From Clostridia bacterium (GTDB taxonomy: Bacteria; Bacillota; Clostridia; Oscillospirales; Butyricicoccaceae): a DNA stretch of 48,621 nucleotides. A program made the translations under genes and the position numbers. A model generated the notes under the pieces. The model had not been told where the DNA came from, made no database searches, and saw only the letters and a program-made list of their open reading frames with translations. Within the stretch, counting starts at the first letter, position 1, and every line of letters begins with the position of its first letter. The stretch is taken from assembly GCA_017455565.1 (NCBI GenBank), contig JAFSZV010000082.1, positions 1 to 48,621 on the forward strand, given 5' to 3'. Positions 1-8,437 of the stretch are shown piece by piece.

Positions 1-141
1 AGGTCAAGGCCGTCGAGCCGCTGAACACACCAGGCGAGTAAAAACTCAATTTGACAATCTGGGCTGTTTGGTCATTTCTTTTGAGCCATTTTTGGCGATT
101 TCAGCTGAGCCCAAATTGGTCATTTCTGCCGGACGCTAACA
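1..141 (+). mobile_element. Right end of an IS21-like insertion sequence (partial)
   Basis: The left edge holds the last 13 codons of an open frame ending in TAA at 40-42 (tail reads VKAVEPLNTPGE), then about 100 bases with repeated copies of GGTCATTTCT (near 69 and 118). IS21-family ends typically carry tandem subterminal motifs reading AAATGACC on the opposite strand and finish in CA-3'; here the sequence ends GCTAACA at 135-141. The boundary is supported by the way it cuts the Cys-rich frame on the other strand. The transposase itself lies outside the window, so the family is an inference. Confidence 0.4.
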
Positions 142-210
142 CTTTTCACATCCACCGCACTCAGATAATCTAACGCAATTCTCACAGCAATCAATACCGC
201 AATAGGTCAT
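136..210 (-). pseudogene. Truncated Cys-rich protein, DUF3795-like N-terminus
   Basis: A 24-codon frame reads MTYCGIDCCENCVRLSECGG followed by CEKC, with a strong ribosome binding site (GAAGGAGG, 8 bases before the ATG). Seven cysteines in CxxxCC, CxxC and CxxC spacing resemble the start of DUF3795-type small metal-binding proteins (usually about 100 residues). The TAG stop falls inside the terminal bases of the adjacent IS-like end, so the gene was probably cut by that insertion. It could still be translated as a short peptide. The family assignment is by eye only. Confidence 0.4.
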
Positions 211-245
211 TTATTCATCCTCCTTCAAACCCCGATTTGCATAAT

Positions 246-1661
246 TCATTTTATCTTTTTCAGATACTCCGCGTCATTCGGCTCGTAGGGCACGGAAATA
301 AAGTCTTTCTTTTGGTGGTACAAGCAGCATACCGTCTCCACATTCGCCGTGCGGGGGAACATATCGAAAGCCTTCAGCGCGGCGGGGGAATAGCCGCCCG
401 CGTCGTGCAGCAAGCGGACGTCCCGGGCCATGGAGGCGCAGTCGCAGGAAACATAGACTACCCGCGCGGGCGCCATGCGGCAGATGGCCCGCAGGGCGGC
501 CTCGTCCAGCCCCTTGCGGGGCGGATCCACCACGATGACCTCCGGGCGGAAGCCCTCTTCCGCCAGCTTTTCGGCGGCTTTTCCAGCGTCGGCGCACAAA
601 AAGCGGACGTTGCCCACACCGTTGCGGGCGGCATTCTGCCTTGCGTCCTCCACCGCGGCGGGGACGATTTCCACCCCAACCACCTCCCGGCAGCGGCTTG
701 CCAGCGTCAGGGTGATGGTGCCCACGCCGCAATAAAGATCCAGCGCGGCGGTGTCGCCCGTGGGGGCGGCAAGGGAGGAAACATAGGCGTAAAGCTGCTC
801 GGTCTGGCCGTGGTTGACCTGATAAAACGACAGGGGAGAAAGGGAAAAGGCATGTCCCGCCAGCCGGTCGGGCAGGCGGTCTTCGCCCCAGAGCGTGCGG
901 CAACGGCCGCCGAGGATCCGGTTGCCCGGCGCCTTGTTGACGTTGAGGATCACGCTGACCAGCGCAGGCACGGCGACGCGGGCCAGATCCACCAGACGAT
1001 CCTCCCGCGGGAGAACGTCGGCCGTGGCGATCACGGTGAGCTGGCAGCCGCCCTCGCCCTGCCGCACGGCCACATGGCGCAAAAGGCCAGTTTGCGTGTT
1101 CTCGTCATAAACGCTGGCGCCGCATTCCTCCGCCCAGCGGCAGACCGCCGCGGCCAGCGCGCAGGCCTCTTTCGTCTGGATGGCGCAGGCGGTGACGGGC
1201 ACCAGCTCGTGGCTGCGGCTGCGGTACAGGCCGAAGACTACATGGCCGTCCCGCTCTCCCAGGGGAAAGACCGCCTTGTTGCGGTAGCCCTCCACGGCGG
1301 GCGAGGGGACGATCCCGGGGAGAGACACGTCAAAGCCGCCGATGCGCCGCATGGCGTCCCGGACGCGCTCGGCCTTGAGGCGGAGCTCTTCTTCATAAGC
1401 AAGATGGCGAAAATCACAGCCGCCGCATTTGGCAAAGACGGGGCAGTCTGTCTCGATGCGGTACGGCGAGGGCTCCAGCACCCGCAGCAGCTTGCCGAAA
1501 GCATAGGTTTTTTTGACCTTGACCAGCAGCACCTCCAGCCGGTCACCCCGGGCGGCGCCGGGGACAAAAACGGCCATGCCGTCCTCCGTCCGCCCTACGC
1601 CCAGCCCTTCTGCGGTATAACCCTGGACAGTGAGCGTGAGAATCTGGTTCTTTTCCGCCAT
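246..1661 (-). CDS. rlmD: 23S rRNA (uracil-5-)-methyltransferase, RumA/RlmD family
   Basis: This 471-residue protein transfers a methyl group from S-adenosylmethionine to a uridine C5 in 23S rRNA (the RlmD/RlmC group; TrmA is the related tRNA enzyme). An N-terminal TRAM-like domain (about 1-60) precedes an iron-sulfur-type cysteine motif, CPVFAKCGGC (about 70-80). The methyltransferase core has DLYCGVGT for SAM binding, VVVDPPRKG, and VYVSCDC carrying the catalytic cysteine. I chose the ATG that overlaps the preceding lipoprotein stop by one base (TAATG), implying translational coupling; a GTG three codons earlier is possible. It is the last gene of the minus-strand run that begins at the mscS promoter. 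The exact uridine target cannot be told from sequence. Confidence 0.9.
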   Translation of the reverse strand: MAEKNQILTLTVQGYTAEGLGVGRTEDGMAVFVPGAARGDRLEVLLVKVKKTYAFGKLLRVLEPSPYRIETDCPVFAKCGGCDFRHLAYEEELRLKAERVRDAMRRIGGFDVSLPGIVPSPAVEGYRNKAVFPLGERDGHVVFGLYRSRSHELVPVTACAIQTKEACALAAAVCRWAEECGASVYDENTQTGLLRHVAVRQGEGGCQLTVIATADVLPREDRLVDLARVAVPALVSVILNVNKAPGNRILGGRCRTLWGEDRLPDRLAGHAFSLSPLSFYQVNHGQTEQLYAYVSSLAAPTGDTAALDLYCGVGTITLTLASRCREVVGVEIVPAAVEDARQNAARNGVGNVRFLCADAGKAAEKLAEEGFRPEVIVVDPPRKGLDEAALRAICRMAPARVVYVSCDCASMARDVRLLHDAGGYSPAALKAFDMFPRTANVETVCCLYHQKKDFISVPYEPNDAEYLKKIK

Positions 1662-2509
1662 TACAGCCACGCTTCCGTGATGTCGCTCAGGTCGGTCAGG
1701 GGGATCTTAAAAAACTGTGCGCCGATCATATAGGGGCCGATGGAATATTCGTTGAAAAAGATCACCAGGCAATCGTCAGTGAGATAAAAATCGTCGGGAC
1801 TGAACAGGTCGGGCAGATCGGCCCGGGCGTTTTCATAATAGAGCGGGCCATCTTCGCTTTCCCGCTGATCCATCTGTGCTTCCACGGCCTGCAAGAGCCG
1901 GGGCAGCCATTCGCCTTCCGGCACGGTGAACAGCTCGTCCAGCGCCAAAAGCTGCTCGCCCTCTACCTTCCAGGTGCGGGCAAAATAGGACATGCCCGGA
2001 TGGACGCCGCCCAGATGTTCATACAGATCCTGCAAAACGGAAAGGAGCGCGCTGTCGTTCCGCATGACGGAAAAATTCATTTCGTGCGAGTCGGGCATGA
2101 ACTCCAGCTGATATTCCACCGCGTCGGCATAGCGGGACTGAACGCCCTCGATGTCGGCCTCGAAATACGACACCAGCTCGGCGGCCTGCTGCTGATAATA
2201 AAGCGAAACGCCGGGCAGCGCGTCGCAGACGGGCCAGGTAAGGTCATAGCGCAGCAGGTCGGGCATATCGCCGCCGGGGGTATAGGAGCCCGCACGGCTG
2301 TCGGAATCAATCTGTGGGGGCGCGGACTGGACGGGTTCGGTTGGCTGAACAGGTTCGGCTGGCTCCGTCGGCTCGGCTGGCTGGACGGGTTCCGCGGGCG
2401 CTGCCGGATCGGTAGGCTCGACAGGCGCGGGGTCTTTTTTGCCGCAGGCGCACAAAAGCAGCGCGGCGCAAAGCAGCAGCGCCAGCAGAGAAAACAGGTT
2501 CCGTTTCAT
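1661..2509 (-). CDS. Secreted lipoprotein with DUF3298 (RsiV-like) domain
   Basis: A 282-residue lipoprotein with signal peptide MKRNLFSLLALLLCAALLLC and lipobox LCAC, so Cys22 should be lipidated and anchored outside the membrane. A low-complexity linker of Pro/Glu/Thr/Ala units (PTEPAEPVQP-like) spans about residues 28-65. The rest matches the DUF3298 pattern (F-Y-L-T-D-D-x-L-x-I-F-F, then Y-x-I-G-P-Y-M-I-G), a domain found in anti-sigma factor RsiV and in exported proteins that may bind muramidase or cell-wall ligands. No adjacent sigma factor is visible, so it is not an RsiV orthologue by context. The start is set by GGAGGTCC just upstream, eleven codons inside a longer frame. Confidence 0.75.
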   Translation of the reverse strand: MKRNLFSLLALLLCAALLLCACGKKDPAPVEPTDPAAPAEPVQPAEPTEPAEPVQPTEPVQSAPPQIDSDSRAGSYTPGGDMPDLLRYDLTWPVCDALPGVSLYYQQQAAELVSYFEADIEGVQSRYADAVEYQLEFMPDSHEMNFSVMRNDSALLSVLQDLYEHLGGVHPGMSYFARTWKVEGEQLLALDELFTVPEGEWLPRLLQAVEAQMDQRESEDGPLYYENARADLPDLFSPDDFYLTDDCLVIFFNEYSIGPYMIGAQFFKIPLTDLSDITEAWL

Positions 2510-2558
2510 AAAAAGGACCTCCTTTGCAAAAGCGGCGCGCAAAGGGCGCCAAAAACGG

Positions 2559-3503
2559 TCATTTCAGAGAAAAGGTCGCCGCAAAGCGGCGCTCAAAATC
2601 GGGGTCTTCGGGGCTTCCGGCAGCCTCGGCCGCCAGACGGGCGGCGCCGAATACCGGCGGCAGCGCGGGCAGGATCAGGCGCAGGGGCAGGCCGGCGCAC
2701 TGCTCCTTCAAAAGCCTGTAATAGAGAGAGCCGCCCTCCAAAAGTCTCCCCGCCAGCACCACGGGACATTCCGTCCCGCCGAAGGCGCAGCACATGCCCG
2801 CCAGAAGCTCCCGCAGGCAGGCGGCGTTGTACCGCAGCACCTCCAGCGCCGCAGGGTCCCCCGCCCCGGCGGCCTCCAGCACCAGCGGCGCGCAGTCGGC
2901 AAGGCGGATCTCCCCCTGGTAAAGGGCGGGGACGGCGGACAGCATGGACATGCCCAGATGAGCTTCAAACAGAGCGGTGAGCGCCGTGGGGGGCAGGCCG
3001 GCGTCTTCTTTTGCCATGGCAGCGCGGAAGCCGTCGCGGCCGATGTGCCAGCCCGAGCCGCCCCGGTCGGCCAGATAACCCCAGCCGCCAAAGCGCAGAA
3101 GCCGGGCGTCTTTCCGGACAAAACCGACGGTCCCCGTCCCGGCGATGAGCACGCCGCCGTTCTGCCGCCCGAGGCCGGAGGCCAGGGCGATGAGGGCGTC
3201 GCTGCCCACACGCACGGCCTTGCAGCCGGGCAAAAGGCGCTCCAAAATGGCGGTGAGGCGGGGCTTGTTGTCCCCCTCGCCGCCGGAGATGCCCGCAAAG
3301 AGCGCGTCGATGGCGCACTCCCGCCCTCCGAAATTTTCCAGCAGGGCGTCGAGCCCCCGGCGGTAGCTCTCTTCCACGGCGTCAAAGCCGTCGATGTTGG
3401 GATTGTGGCCCGCCACACGGCAGGCCGAGAGAACGGCGCCGCTTTCGCCGCACAGAACCAGACGGCAGGAGGTGCCGCCGCTGTCGATGCCGATGAGCTT
3501 CAT
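2559..3503 (-). CDS. N-acetylglucosamine kinase-like (BadF/BadG/BcrA/BcrD ATPase family)
   Basis: A 314-residue sugar-kinase/ATPase-fold protein. The phosphate-1 loop is IGIDSGGTSCRLVL at the N-terminus; LIAGTGTVGFV and GGWGYLADRGGSGWHIG near residues 110-150 are typical of bacterial and eukaryotic GlcNAc kinases. Next to MurQ it would phosphorylate GlcNAc or a muropeptide sugar during cell-wall recycling. The ATG overlaps the murQ stop by four bases (ATGA) and has GGAGGA upstream inside murQ, showing tight coupling. The longer open frame extending to 4079 is only the shadow of murQ. Confidence 0.8.
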   Translation of the reverse strand: MKLIGIDSGGTSCRLVLCGESGAVLSACRVAGHNPNIDGFDAVEESYRRGLDALLENFGGRECAIDALFAGISGGEGDNKPRLTAILERLLPGCKAVRVGSDALIALASGLGRQNGGVLIAGTGTVGFVRKDARLLRFGGWGYLADRGGSGWHIGRDGFRAAMAKEDAGLPPTALTALFEAHLGMSMLSAVPALYQGEIRLADCAPLVLEAAGAGDPAALEVLRYNAACLRELLAGMCCAFGGTECPVVLAGRLLEGGSLYYRLLKEQCAGLPLRLILPALPPVFGAARLAAEAAGSPEDPDFERRFAATFSLK

Positions 3504-4327
3504 TTCGCGTCCTCCAAAAGGGCAAGGGCCGCGGCCACGTCGTTTCCCGCTCGTGACAGGGCGGCTTCGGCCGCGTCGGCGGCGCAGCCCGTGAGCTGCC
3601 GCAGGATGCGGACGGCCCGGGCCCGCAGCTTTTCGTTTGTGGGGCGGAGATTGATCATCAGGTTTTCCCGCACCCGGCCCGTCTGGATCATGGCGCAGGT
3701 GGAAAGCATGTTGAGCACCAGTTTCTGGGCCGTGCCCGCCTTCATGCGGGTGGAACCTGTGACGGCCTCGGGCCCGGTGAAAACGGGGATGGCGTAGGCG
3801 CATAAAGCCTCCAGCGGCGTGTCGGGATTGCAGGTCAGGGCAACGGTGGCGCAGCCCGCCTCGTTCGCCGCCTCCATCGCCCCCAGCACAAAGGCGGCGC
3901 CGCCTGCGGCCGAAAGACCCACCACGGTGTCGGCGGGCTGCAAAGCCAGCGGCTCCATGGCGGCCCGTCCGGCGGTCCGGCTGTCTTCCTCTCCCTCGGC
4001 GGCGCGGCGCAGCGCCCGGTCGCCGCCGGCGATCACGCCGGTCACCAGGCCCTCGTTCACCCCATAGGTGGGGGGACATTCCGAGGCGTCCAAGACCCCA
4101 AGGCGGCCCGAGGTGCCGCAGCCCACATAAATCAGGCGGCCGCCCCGCTTCATTCCCGCCACGATCCGGTCCACTACGGGGGCGATGCGGGGCAAAGCGG
4201 CCTCTACGGCCTCAACGGCGCGGCGGTCCTCGCCGTTGATACACCGGAGCTGCTCGATGGTGGACATGGCGTCGATATGGGTGGTGCGGGGATTCCGGCT
4301 TTCGGTCTGCAGAGTCTCGTATCCCAT
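3500..4327 (-). CDS. murQ: N-acetylmuramic acid 6-phosphate etherase
   Basis: MurQ removes D-lactate from MurNAc-6-phosphate to give GlcNAc-6-phosphate in peptidoglycan recycling. The 275-residue protein begins with the family signature TESRNPRTTHIDAMST and has the SIS-domain loop VGCGTSGRLGVLDASECPPT, GLSAAGGAAFVLGAM and GSTRMKAGTAQK. It is slightly shorter than the usual 300 residues, but the core is intact, with a C-terminal UBA-like helical end. AAAGGAG precedes the ATG. No MurP-type PTS permease is seen here, so MurNAc-6-P must come from another route, perhaps the adjacent kinase. Confidence 0.95.
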   Translation of the reverse strand: MGYETLQTESRNPRTTHIDAMSTIEQLRCINGEDRRAVEAVEAALPRIAPVVDRIVAGMKRGGRLIYVGCGTSGRLGVLDASECPPTYGVNEGLVTGVIAGGDRALRRAAEGEEDSRTAGRAAMEPLALQPADTVVGLSAAGGAAFVLGAMEAANEAGCATVALTCNPDTPLEALCAYAIPVFTGPEAVTGSTRMKAGTAQKLVLNMLSTCAMIQTGRVRENLMINLRPTNEKLRARAVRILRQLTGCAADAAEAALSRAGNDVAAALALLEDAK

Positions 4328-4349
4328 GGGGCCTCAGCTCCTTTGCGTC

Positions 4350-5276
4350 TCAGTCGTTGCCGATGAATTCCCGGATCAGCGCGTCGGCAGGCACCAGCGA
4401 TTTACCCAGCGGCTCGATCTCCCGCAGGAAGGGGGCCAGCTCCATCACATCCAGATCCTCCAAATAGTTGGGATCCACCTGATTAAGATAAAACAGGACC
4501 TCGTTGCGGTAGACGGGAAGCTCATAGGGGATAAAGGTGTCGAACTGGATCTGCGCGGTGTGTTTATAGGGATTGATATACATCCGCTCGCCCCGGGACA
4601 CCGAGCGCAGATTGTCCACGGTGGAGATATAGTCCCGGCCCCGGTGACGGAAATCCCGCAGCAGGCGGCGGGCCAGCCGGATCATAGAGGGGTGGAGGAC
4701 AAAACCGTTTTCGTCCCGCACGCGGGTGCGGACACTGATATAGATGCCGGTGGCGATATCCTGCTCCTGCCCCAGCACTTGAGGATTGAGGGCGTGGATA
4801 CCCTCCATGATGATGATCTCGCCGGGCTTGCGGTGGATGGGGACGGTGACGTCGGTGCGCTTTTGGGCGGCAAAGTCAAAGGTGGGCATTTCCACAGGCT
4901 TGCCGTCGGCCATCATTTCCAGATGCTGCCGCAGCAGGGGCATATCCACGATGTCGGGGGATTCATAGTCGGTCTGGCCTTCCTCGTCCACGGGCATCAC
5001 GCCGTCGGTCCGGCGGAAATAGTAGTTGTCCATGGACAGGGTGTGGCTCTCGTGGCCGTGCTCATCCAGCCATTTTTCGATGCGAAGGGCGGTGGTGGTC
5101 TTGCCGCTGCCTGAAGGACCGGACAACAGCACCAGCGGCTTGCCGTGCTCAGCGGCCTCGGCGATCTGCTGGGCAGCCGCCACAATCTTTGCGGTATACT
5201 GCTCCTCGCTCCAGCGGATGAAATCCTGCGGTTCGCGGGTTGCGTCGTTCATGTCTTTTACGGAAAAATATGCCAT
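4350..5276 (-). CDS. Uridine kinase / phosphoribulokinase-family nucleoside kinase
   Basis: A 308-residue P-loop kinase. Walker A is GPSGSGKTTTA near residue 55; the segment LSMDNYYFRR followed by ESPDIVDMPLL is the uridine-kinase type substrate region, and IIMEGIHALNPQV is the Walker B-like strand. The size and N-terminal extension fit the long uridine kinase-like proteins common in Clostridia, which are often annotated nucleoside kinase, rather than the 210-residue Udk. It probably phosphorylates uridine or cytidine for salvage, but the substrate is an inference. AAGGAGG precedes the ATG, and the gene follows mscS by 26 bases. Confidence 0.8.
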   Translation of the reverse strand: MAYFSVKDMNDATREPQDFIRWSEEQYTAKIVAAAQQIAEAAEHGKPLVLLSGPSGSGKTTTALRIEKWLDEHGHESHTLSMDNYYFRRTDGVMPVDEEGQTDYESPDIVDMPLLRQHLEMMADGKPVEMPTFDFAAQKRTDVTVPIHRKPGEIIIMEGIHALNPQVLGQEQDIATGIYISVRTRVRDENGFVLHPSMIRLARRLLRDFRHRGRDYISTVDNLRSVSRGERMYINPYKHTAQIQFDTFIPYELPVYRNEVLFYLNQVDPNYLEDLDVMELAPFLREIEPLGKSLVPADALIREFIGND

Positions 5277-5302
5277 TCTGCGGCCTCCTTACGGTTGATC
5301 GG

Positions 5303-6145
5303 TCAGTTCCGGGCGTCGTCCAGAACGTGTACGTTGAGATGGGAATAGGGGATGGAAATGCCCGCCTCGTCCAGGGCGGTCTTGACGGTCTCCAGCAAAG
5401 ACGAGCGGAGTTCCCAATAATCCGCGCCGGCGCACCAGGCACGCAGCTTGATGTCCACGGACGAAGCCGAAAGATTCCATACCCGGACGAAAGGTTGGCC
5501 CAGCACCCGGCTGTCGGCAGACACCGTGCGGGCGATTACGGTTTTCGCCTGCTCCAGTGAACATTCATAGGGAACGGGGATGAGCAGGTCGATCCGGCGG
5601 CGGCTCTCGGTGTAATTGGTCACGTTGCCCGCCATGATGGCGCTGTTGGGCACGAAGACCGAACGGTTGTCGATGGCATGAAGATGGGTGTGGATCAGGC
5701 CGATGGCCTCCACTGTCCCCTCGGTGTCCGATACGGCGATATAGTCGCCGGTGCGGAAGGGCTTGGAGGCCAGAATGAAGATCCCGCCCGCCAGATTAGC
5801 CAGACTGTTCTGCAGTGCCAGCGAAAAAGCCAGCCCTGCCGCGCCCAGCACCGTCACCAGCGAGGCGGTGGGGACGCCCAGCCGGTCGGCGCAGATGATG
5901 GCCAGCAAAAACAGAAGGCCCCACCGCAGCACCGAGACGATCAGCCCCTCCAGACTGCGATCCAGTCGGTCGTTTTTCAAAAACAGGCGCTCCAGCAGCC
6001 TGCAGAAATATTTGATGATGAAATAGCCGGCGACAAAGATCAGAAGCGTCGCCAGCAGGTGAAGCAGGAAGTCCTGCGTCAGCGCCGGCAAAAGGTCAGA
6101 CAGGCTTTTTGCGTCCGCCGTGGCGGACAGAAGGGGAAAATGCAT
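5303..6145 (-). CDS. mscS: Small-conductance mechanosensitive channel, MscS family
   Basis: A 280-residue channel that opens under membrane tension to release solutes during hypo-osmotic shock. Three hydrophobic helices lie in the first 110 residues; the pore helix TVLGAAGLAFSLALQNSLAN and the following NLAGGIFILASKPFRTGDYI are the MscS signature, followed by the cytoplasmic beta and alpha/beta domains ending near HLNVHVLDDARN. I placed the start at the ATG at 6145. An upstream in-frame ATG at 6202 lies inside the promoter and cannot be in the mRNA. It appears to be the first gene of a run that continues through rlmD. Confidence 0.93.
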   Translation of the reverse strand: MHFPLLSATADAKSLSDLLPALTQDFLLHLLATLLIFVAGYFIIKYFCRLLERLFLKNDRLDRSLEGLIVSVLRWGLLFLLAIICADRLGVPTASLVTVLGAAGLAFSLALQNSLANLAGGIFILASKPFRTGDYIAVSDTEGTVEAIGLIHTHLHAIDNRSVFVPNSAIMAGNVTNYTESRRRIDLLIPVPYECSLEQAKTVIARTVSADSRVLGQPFVRVWNLSASSVDIKLRAWCAGADYWELRSSLLETVKTALDEAGISIPYSHLNVHVLDDARN

Positions 6146-6190
6146 AAGGATCCACCGTTCTTTCCATAGGATCTGTTTCTTTACAATTGC

Positions 6191-6219
6191 AATATACCAC
6201 AAATCAGGCGCGAGTACAA
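6191..6219 (-). promoter_or_regulatory. Sigma-A-type promoter for mscS and downstream genes
   Basis: On the minus strand TTGTAC (6219-6214) and TATATT (6196-6191) are separated by exactly 17 bases. Transcription should start around 6184, about 40 bases before the mscS ATG. Confidence 0.75.
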
Positions 6220-6224
6220 TAGGT

Positions 6225-7115
6225 TCAGGCCTGCCCGGCCTCCAGCGCCAGAAAGGCCTGCGGCAGACGGGCGATCACGTCCGAGGGCAGCATTCCCCGC
6301 GCGCCCAGCGCGCTCCGCGCAAGCATTCCCGCCTCGGCATGGACAAAGACAGCCAGCGCCGCTGCGCCAAAGGGATCCTGCGGCATTTGCGATACAAGCC
6401 CGGCGGCAAGGCCCGCCAGAACGTCGCCGGCGCCGCCCTTTGCCATGCCGCTGTTGGGCGCGTCCAAAAGCAGCGTGCGCGACCCGTCGGTGACCAGCGT
6501 TTGCGCGCCCTTGAGCGTCAGCGTCACGCCGAAGTCCTTTGCAAAGGCCGACGCCGCGGCCTGCGCTTCCGCTTCCGAGGCGTCCCGCGCAAGCCCCGTA
6601 AGGCGGGAAAACTCCCCCGCGTGGGGGGTGAGGACCGTGGGGCCGGGGCGGCGGGTGAGGAGCGAGGGGTCTTCGGCCAGCAGATTGAGCCCGTCGGCAT
6701 CCATGACCATGGGGCCGGGAAAGGCCTCGGCCATGCGGGACAGAAGGGCCCGCCCGTCGTCGCTGATCCCTAGGCCGCAGCCGAAGAGCAGGCTTTGGGC
6801 CTTTTCGGCTGCCCGCAAAAGGGCGAAGGCCCCGCCTTCGGAGATGACGCCCTTGCCGTCGCCGCTCTCGGGCAGGGGGAGCAGAAGCGCCTCGGGGAGG
6901 CGGCTGCGGGCGCTGCCGATCACCGCGTCAACCGACGCGAGCTGCACCAACCCGGCGCCCGAGCGCAGGGCGCTTTCGCAGGCCAAAAGCGCCGCGCCGG
7001 AAAAGTCCCGACTGCCGCAGACCAGAAGCGTGCGGCCAAAGCGCCATTTCGCGCCCGTTTCGTCCCGCAGGGGAAGCAGGGCCGCCGCCGCGGCCCGATC
7101 CAGCTTGTCACACAT
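6225..7115 (-). CDS. nnrD: ADP/ATP-dependent NAD(P)H-hydrate dehydratase
   Basis: This 296-residue ribokinase-fold enzyme dehydrates the damaged S-form of NAD(P)HX back to NAD(P)H at the expense of a nucleotide. Signatures include GGAGDVLAGLAAGL near the C-terminus, VMDADGLNLLAEDP, and TVLTPHAGEFSRL. Only the C-terminal dehydratase half of the YjeF family is present; the epimerase half (NnrE) is absent from this frame. The start is set by AAGGAGG eight bases upstream. It ends six bases before the -35 box of the mscS promoter, so the two transcripts are probably separate or partly overlapping. Confidence 0.9.
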   Translation of the reverse strand: MCDKLDRAAAAALLPLRDETGAKWRFGRTLLVCGSRDFSGAALLACESALRSGAGLVQLASVDAVIGSARSRLPEALLLPLPESGDGKGVISEGGAFALLRAAEKAQSLLFGCGLGISDDGRALLSRMAEAFPGPMVMDADGLNLLAEDPSLLTRRPGPTVLTPHAGEFSRLTGLARDASEAEAQAAASAFAKDFGVTLTLKGAQTLVTDGSRTLLLDAPNSGMAKGGAGDVLAGLAAGLVSQMPQDPFGAAALAVFVHAEAGMLARSALGARGMLPSDVIARLPQAFLALEAGQA

Positions 7116-7267
7116 CCGATGGCCTCCTTGCTGAAACTGCCTTGTTTTTTGGCAGAAAATCTGATAAGATAAACAGGTGCTTTTATTGTAACAGAAGTCT
7201 TTTGCAAAGAAAAGGGCAAAAAACAGGAAAAAACCCCGGGTTTTTACCGAAAAAATACAAAAAACAC

Positions 7268-7296
7268 TTGACGAGACCGACAGGATGTGATATTCT
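7268..7296 (+). promoter_or_regulatory. Promoter of the rpmG-secE-nusG-rplK-rplA operon
   Basis: TTGACG (7268-7273) and TATTCT (7291-7296) have a 17-base spacer. A T-rich stretch (7315-7322) and an AAAGGAGGTG ribosome binding site at 7371-7380 follow before rpmG. Confidence 0.75.
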
Positions 7297-7387
7297 GACT
7301 TTACCTGTCAGGTCTTTTTTTTATGCCTGCTCAGGGAGGCAAACAGGCTGCGGTCTGCGCGGCCAAATTTAAAGGAGGTGCCGAACA

Positions 7388-7537
7388 ATGCGCGTTAAAG
7401 TCACGTTAGCGTGTACGGAATGCAAGCAGAGGAATTACGCCACGGTCAAGAATAAGAAAAACACGCCCGACCGTCTGGAACTCAACAAGTATTGCCCTTT
7501 CTGCCGGAAGCACACCTTACACAGAGAAACCAAGTAA
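7388..7537 (+). CDS. rpmG: 50S ribosomal protein L33 (zinc-binding form)
   Basis: A 49-residue protein starting [17 protein letters not shown] and ending HTLHRETK. Two CxxC pairs (CTEC and CPFC) mark the zinc-binding C+ form. It sits directly before secE, the common arrangement in Bacillota. It is too short for many automatic gene scans. Confidence 0.97.
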   Translation: MRVKVTLACTECKQRNYATVKNKKNTPDRLELNKYCPFCRKHTLHRETK

Positions 7538-7564
7538 GGAACACGGAAAGGGAGGTACAGAGTT

Positions 7565-7855
7565 ATGTCTGAAGAAACCAAGGATCTGACCGCTTCCGCC
7601 GAAACCAAGGAAGTCGTGGCCAAGAAGCCCGAAAAGGTGCAGAAGAAGTCCGATAAGCCCGGTCTGTTCGCCCGCATCGGCAAATGGTTCCGCGAGCTTC
7701 GGATCGAAGCCAAGAAGGTGGTCTGGCCCACCCAGAAGGCCGTTTGGAAGAACACGCTCATCGTCATCATCGCGCTGATCGTCCTGGCGGCCATCATCAC
7801 GATCCTGGACGTGGCCTTCGGCGGCCTCCGCGACCTGCTGGCCCAGTTGGTCTGA
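7565..7855 (+). CDS. secE: Preprotein translocase subunit SecE
   Basis: A 96-residue SecE, the small tail-anchored subunit of the SecYEG channel. A charged Lys/Glu/Ala-rich N-terminus (about 1-35) precedes the conserved amphipathic segment FRELRIEAKKVVWPTQKAVW (37-57), which clamps SecY, followed by a single membrane helix (about 60-82). The position between rpmG and nusG is classical. GGGAGGT precedes the start. Confidence 0.96.
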   Translation: MSEETKDLTASAETKEVVAKKPEKVQKKSDKPGLFARIGKWFRELRIEAKKVVWPTQKAVWKNTLIVIIALIVLAAIITILDVAFGGLRDLLAQLV

Positions 7856-7874
7856 GCCCGGGCGGGAGGTCAAG

Positions 7875-8408
7875 ATGTCTGAAGCGGCAAAGTGGTACGT
7901 TGTCCATACGTACTCCGGCTATGAAAACAAAGTAGCCGCCACCATCCAGAAAACGGTGGAAAACCGGCATCTGGAGGATTTGATCTTCGACGTCCGCGTC
8001 CCCACGGAAATCGTTACCGAAGTCCGGGAGACCGGCACCAAAGAGGTGGAGCGCAAGATCTTCCCCGGATACGTCCTCATCAAGATGATCATGAACGACG
8101 ACAGCTGGTATGTGGTCCGCAACACCCGCGGCGTCACGAGCTTCGTCGGCCCCGGCTCCAAGCCCGTGCCCCTCACCGAGCAGGAGGTGGCCGCCCTGGG
8201 CATGGAAAAGCTGGAGGTCAAACTCTCCTATCAGGTGGGCGACAGCGTCAAGGTCATCGACGGCCCGCTGGAGGGCTTCATCGGCGTGGTAGACGAGATC
8301 GATCTGGCCAATCAAACGGTCAAGGTCACCGTTTCCATGTTCGGCAGGGGAACCCCCGCCGAGCTCCGGTTCGGCCAGGTGGCCGCACTGGAGGCAACCA
8401 ACAAATAA
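7875..8408 (+). CDS. nusG: Transcription termination/antitermination protein NusG
   Basis: A 177-residue NusG with the N-terminal NGN domain (AKWYVVHTYSGYENKVA and FPGYVLIKM) that binds the RNA polymerase clamp, and a C-terminal KOW domain (VGDSVKVIDGPLEGFIGVV) that contacts ribosomal protein S10 or Rho. Length and motifs are typical. It starts 19 bases after secE with GGGAGGTC upstream and is followed by the L1-type leader of rplK. Confidence 0.97.
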   Translation: MSEAAKWYVVHTYSGYENKVAATIQKTVENRHLEDLIFDVRVPTEIVTEVRETGTKEVERKIFPGYVLIKMIMNDDSWYVVRNTRGVTSFVGPGSKPVPLTEQEVAALGMEKLEVKLSYQVGDSVKVIDGPLEGFIGVVDEIDLANQTVKVTVSMFGRGTPAELRFGQVAALEATNK

Positions 8409-8437
8409 CGGGAAAGCCCGTTTTGTTCCCCGCGTAG

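Noticed and set aside
237..1733. 498-codon frame opposite rlmD
   Set aside because: rlmD has all its catalytic motifs on the minus strand; the plus frame is a shadow.
6146..6202. Longer N-terminus for MscS starting at 6202
   Set aside because: That ATG lies within the promoter region upstream of the transcript start.
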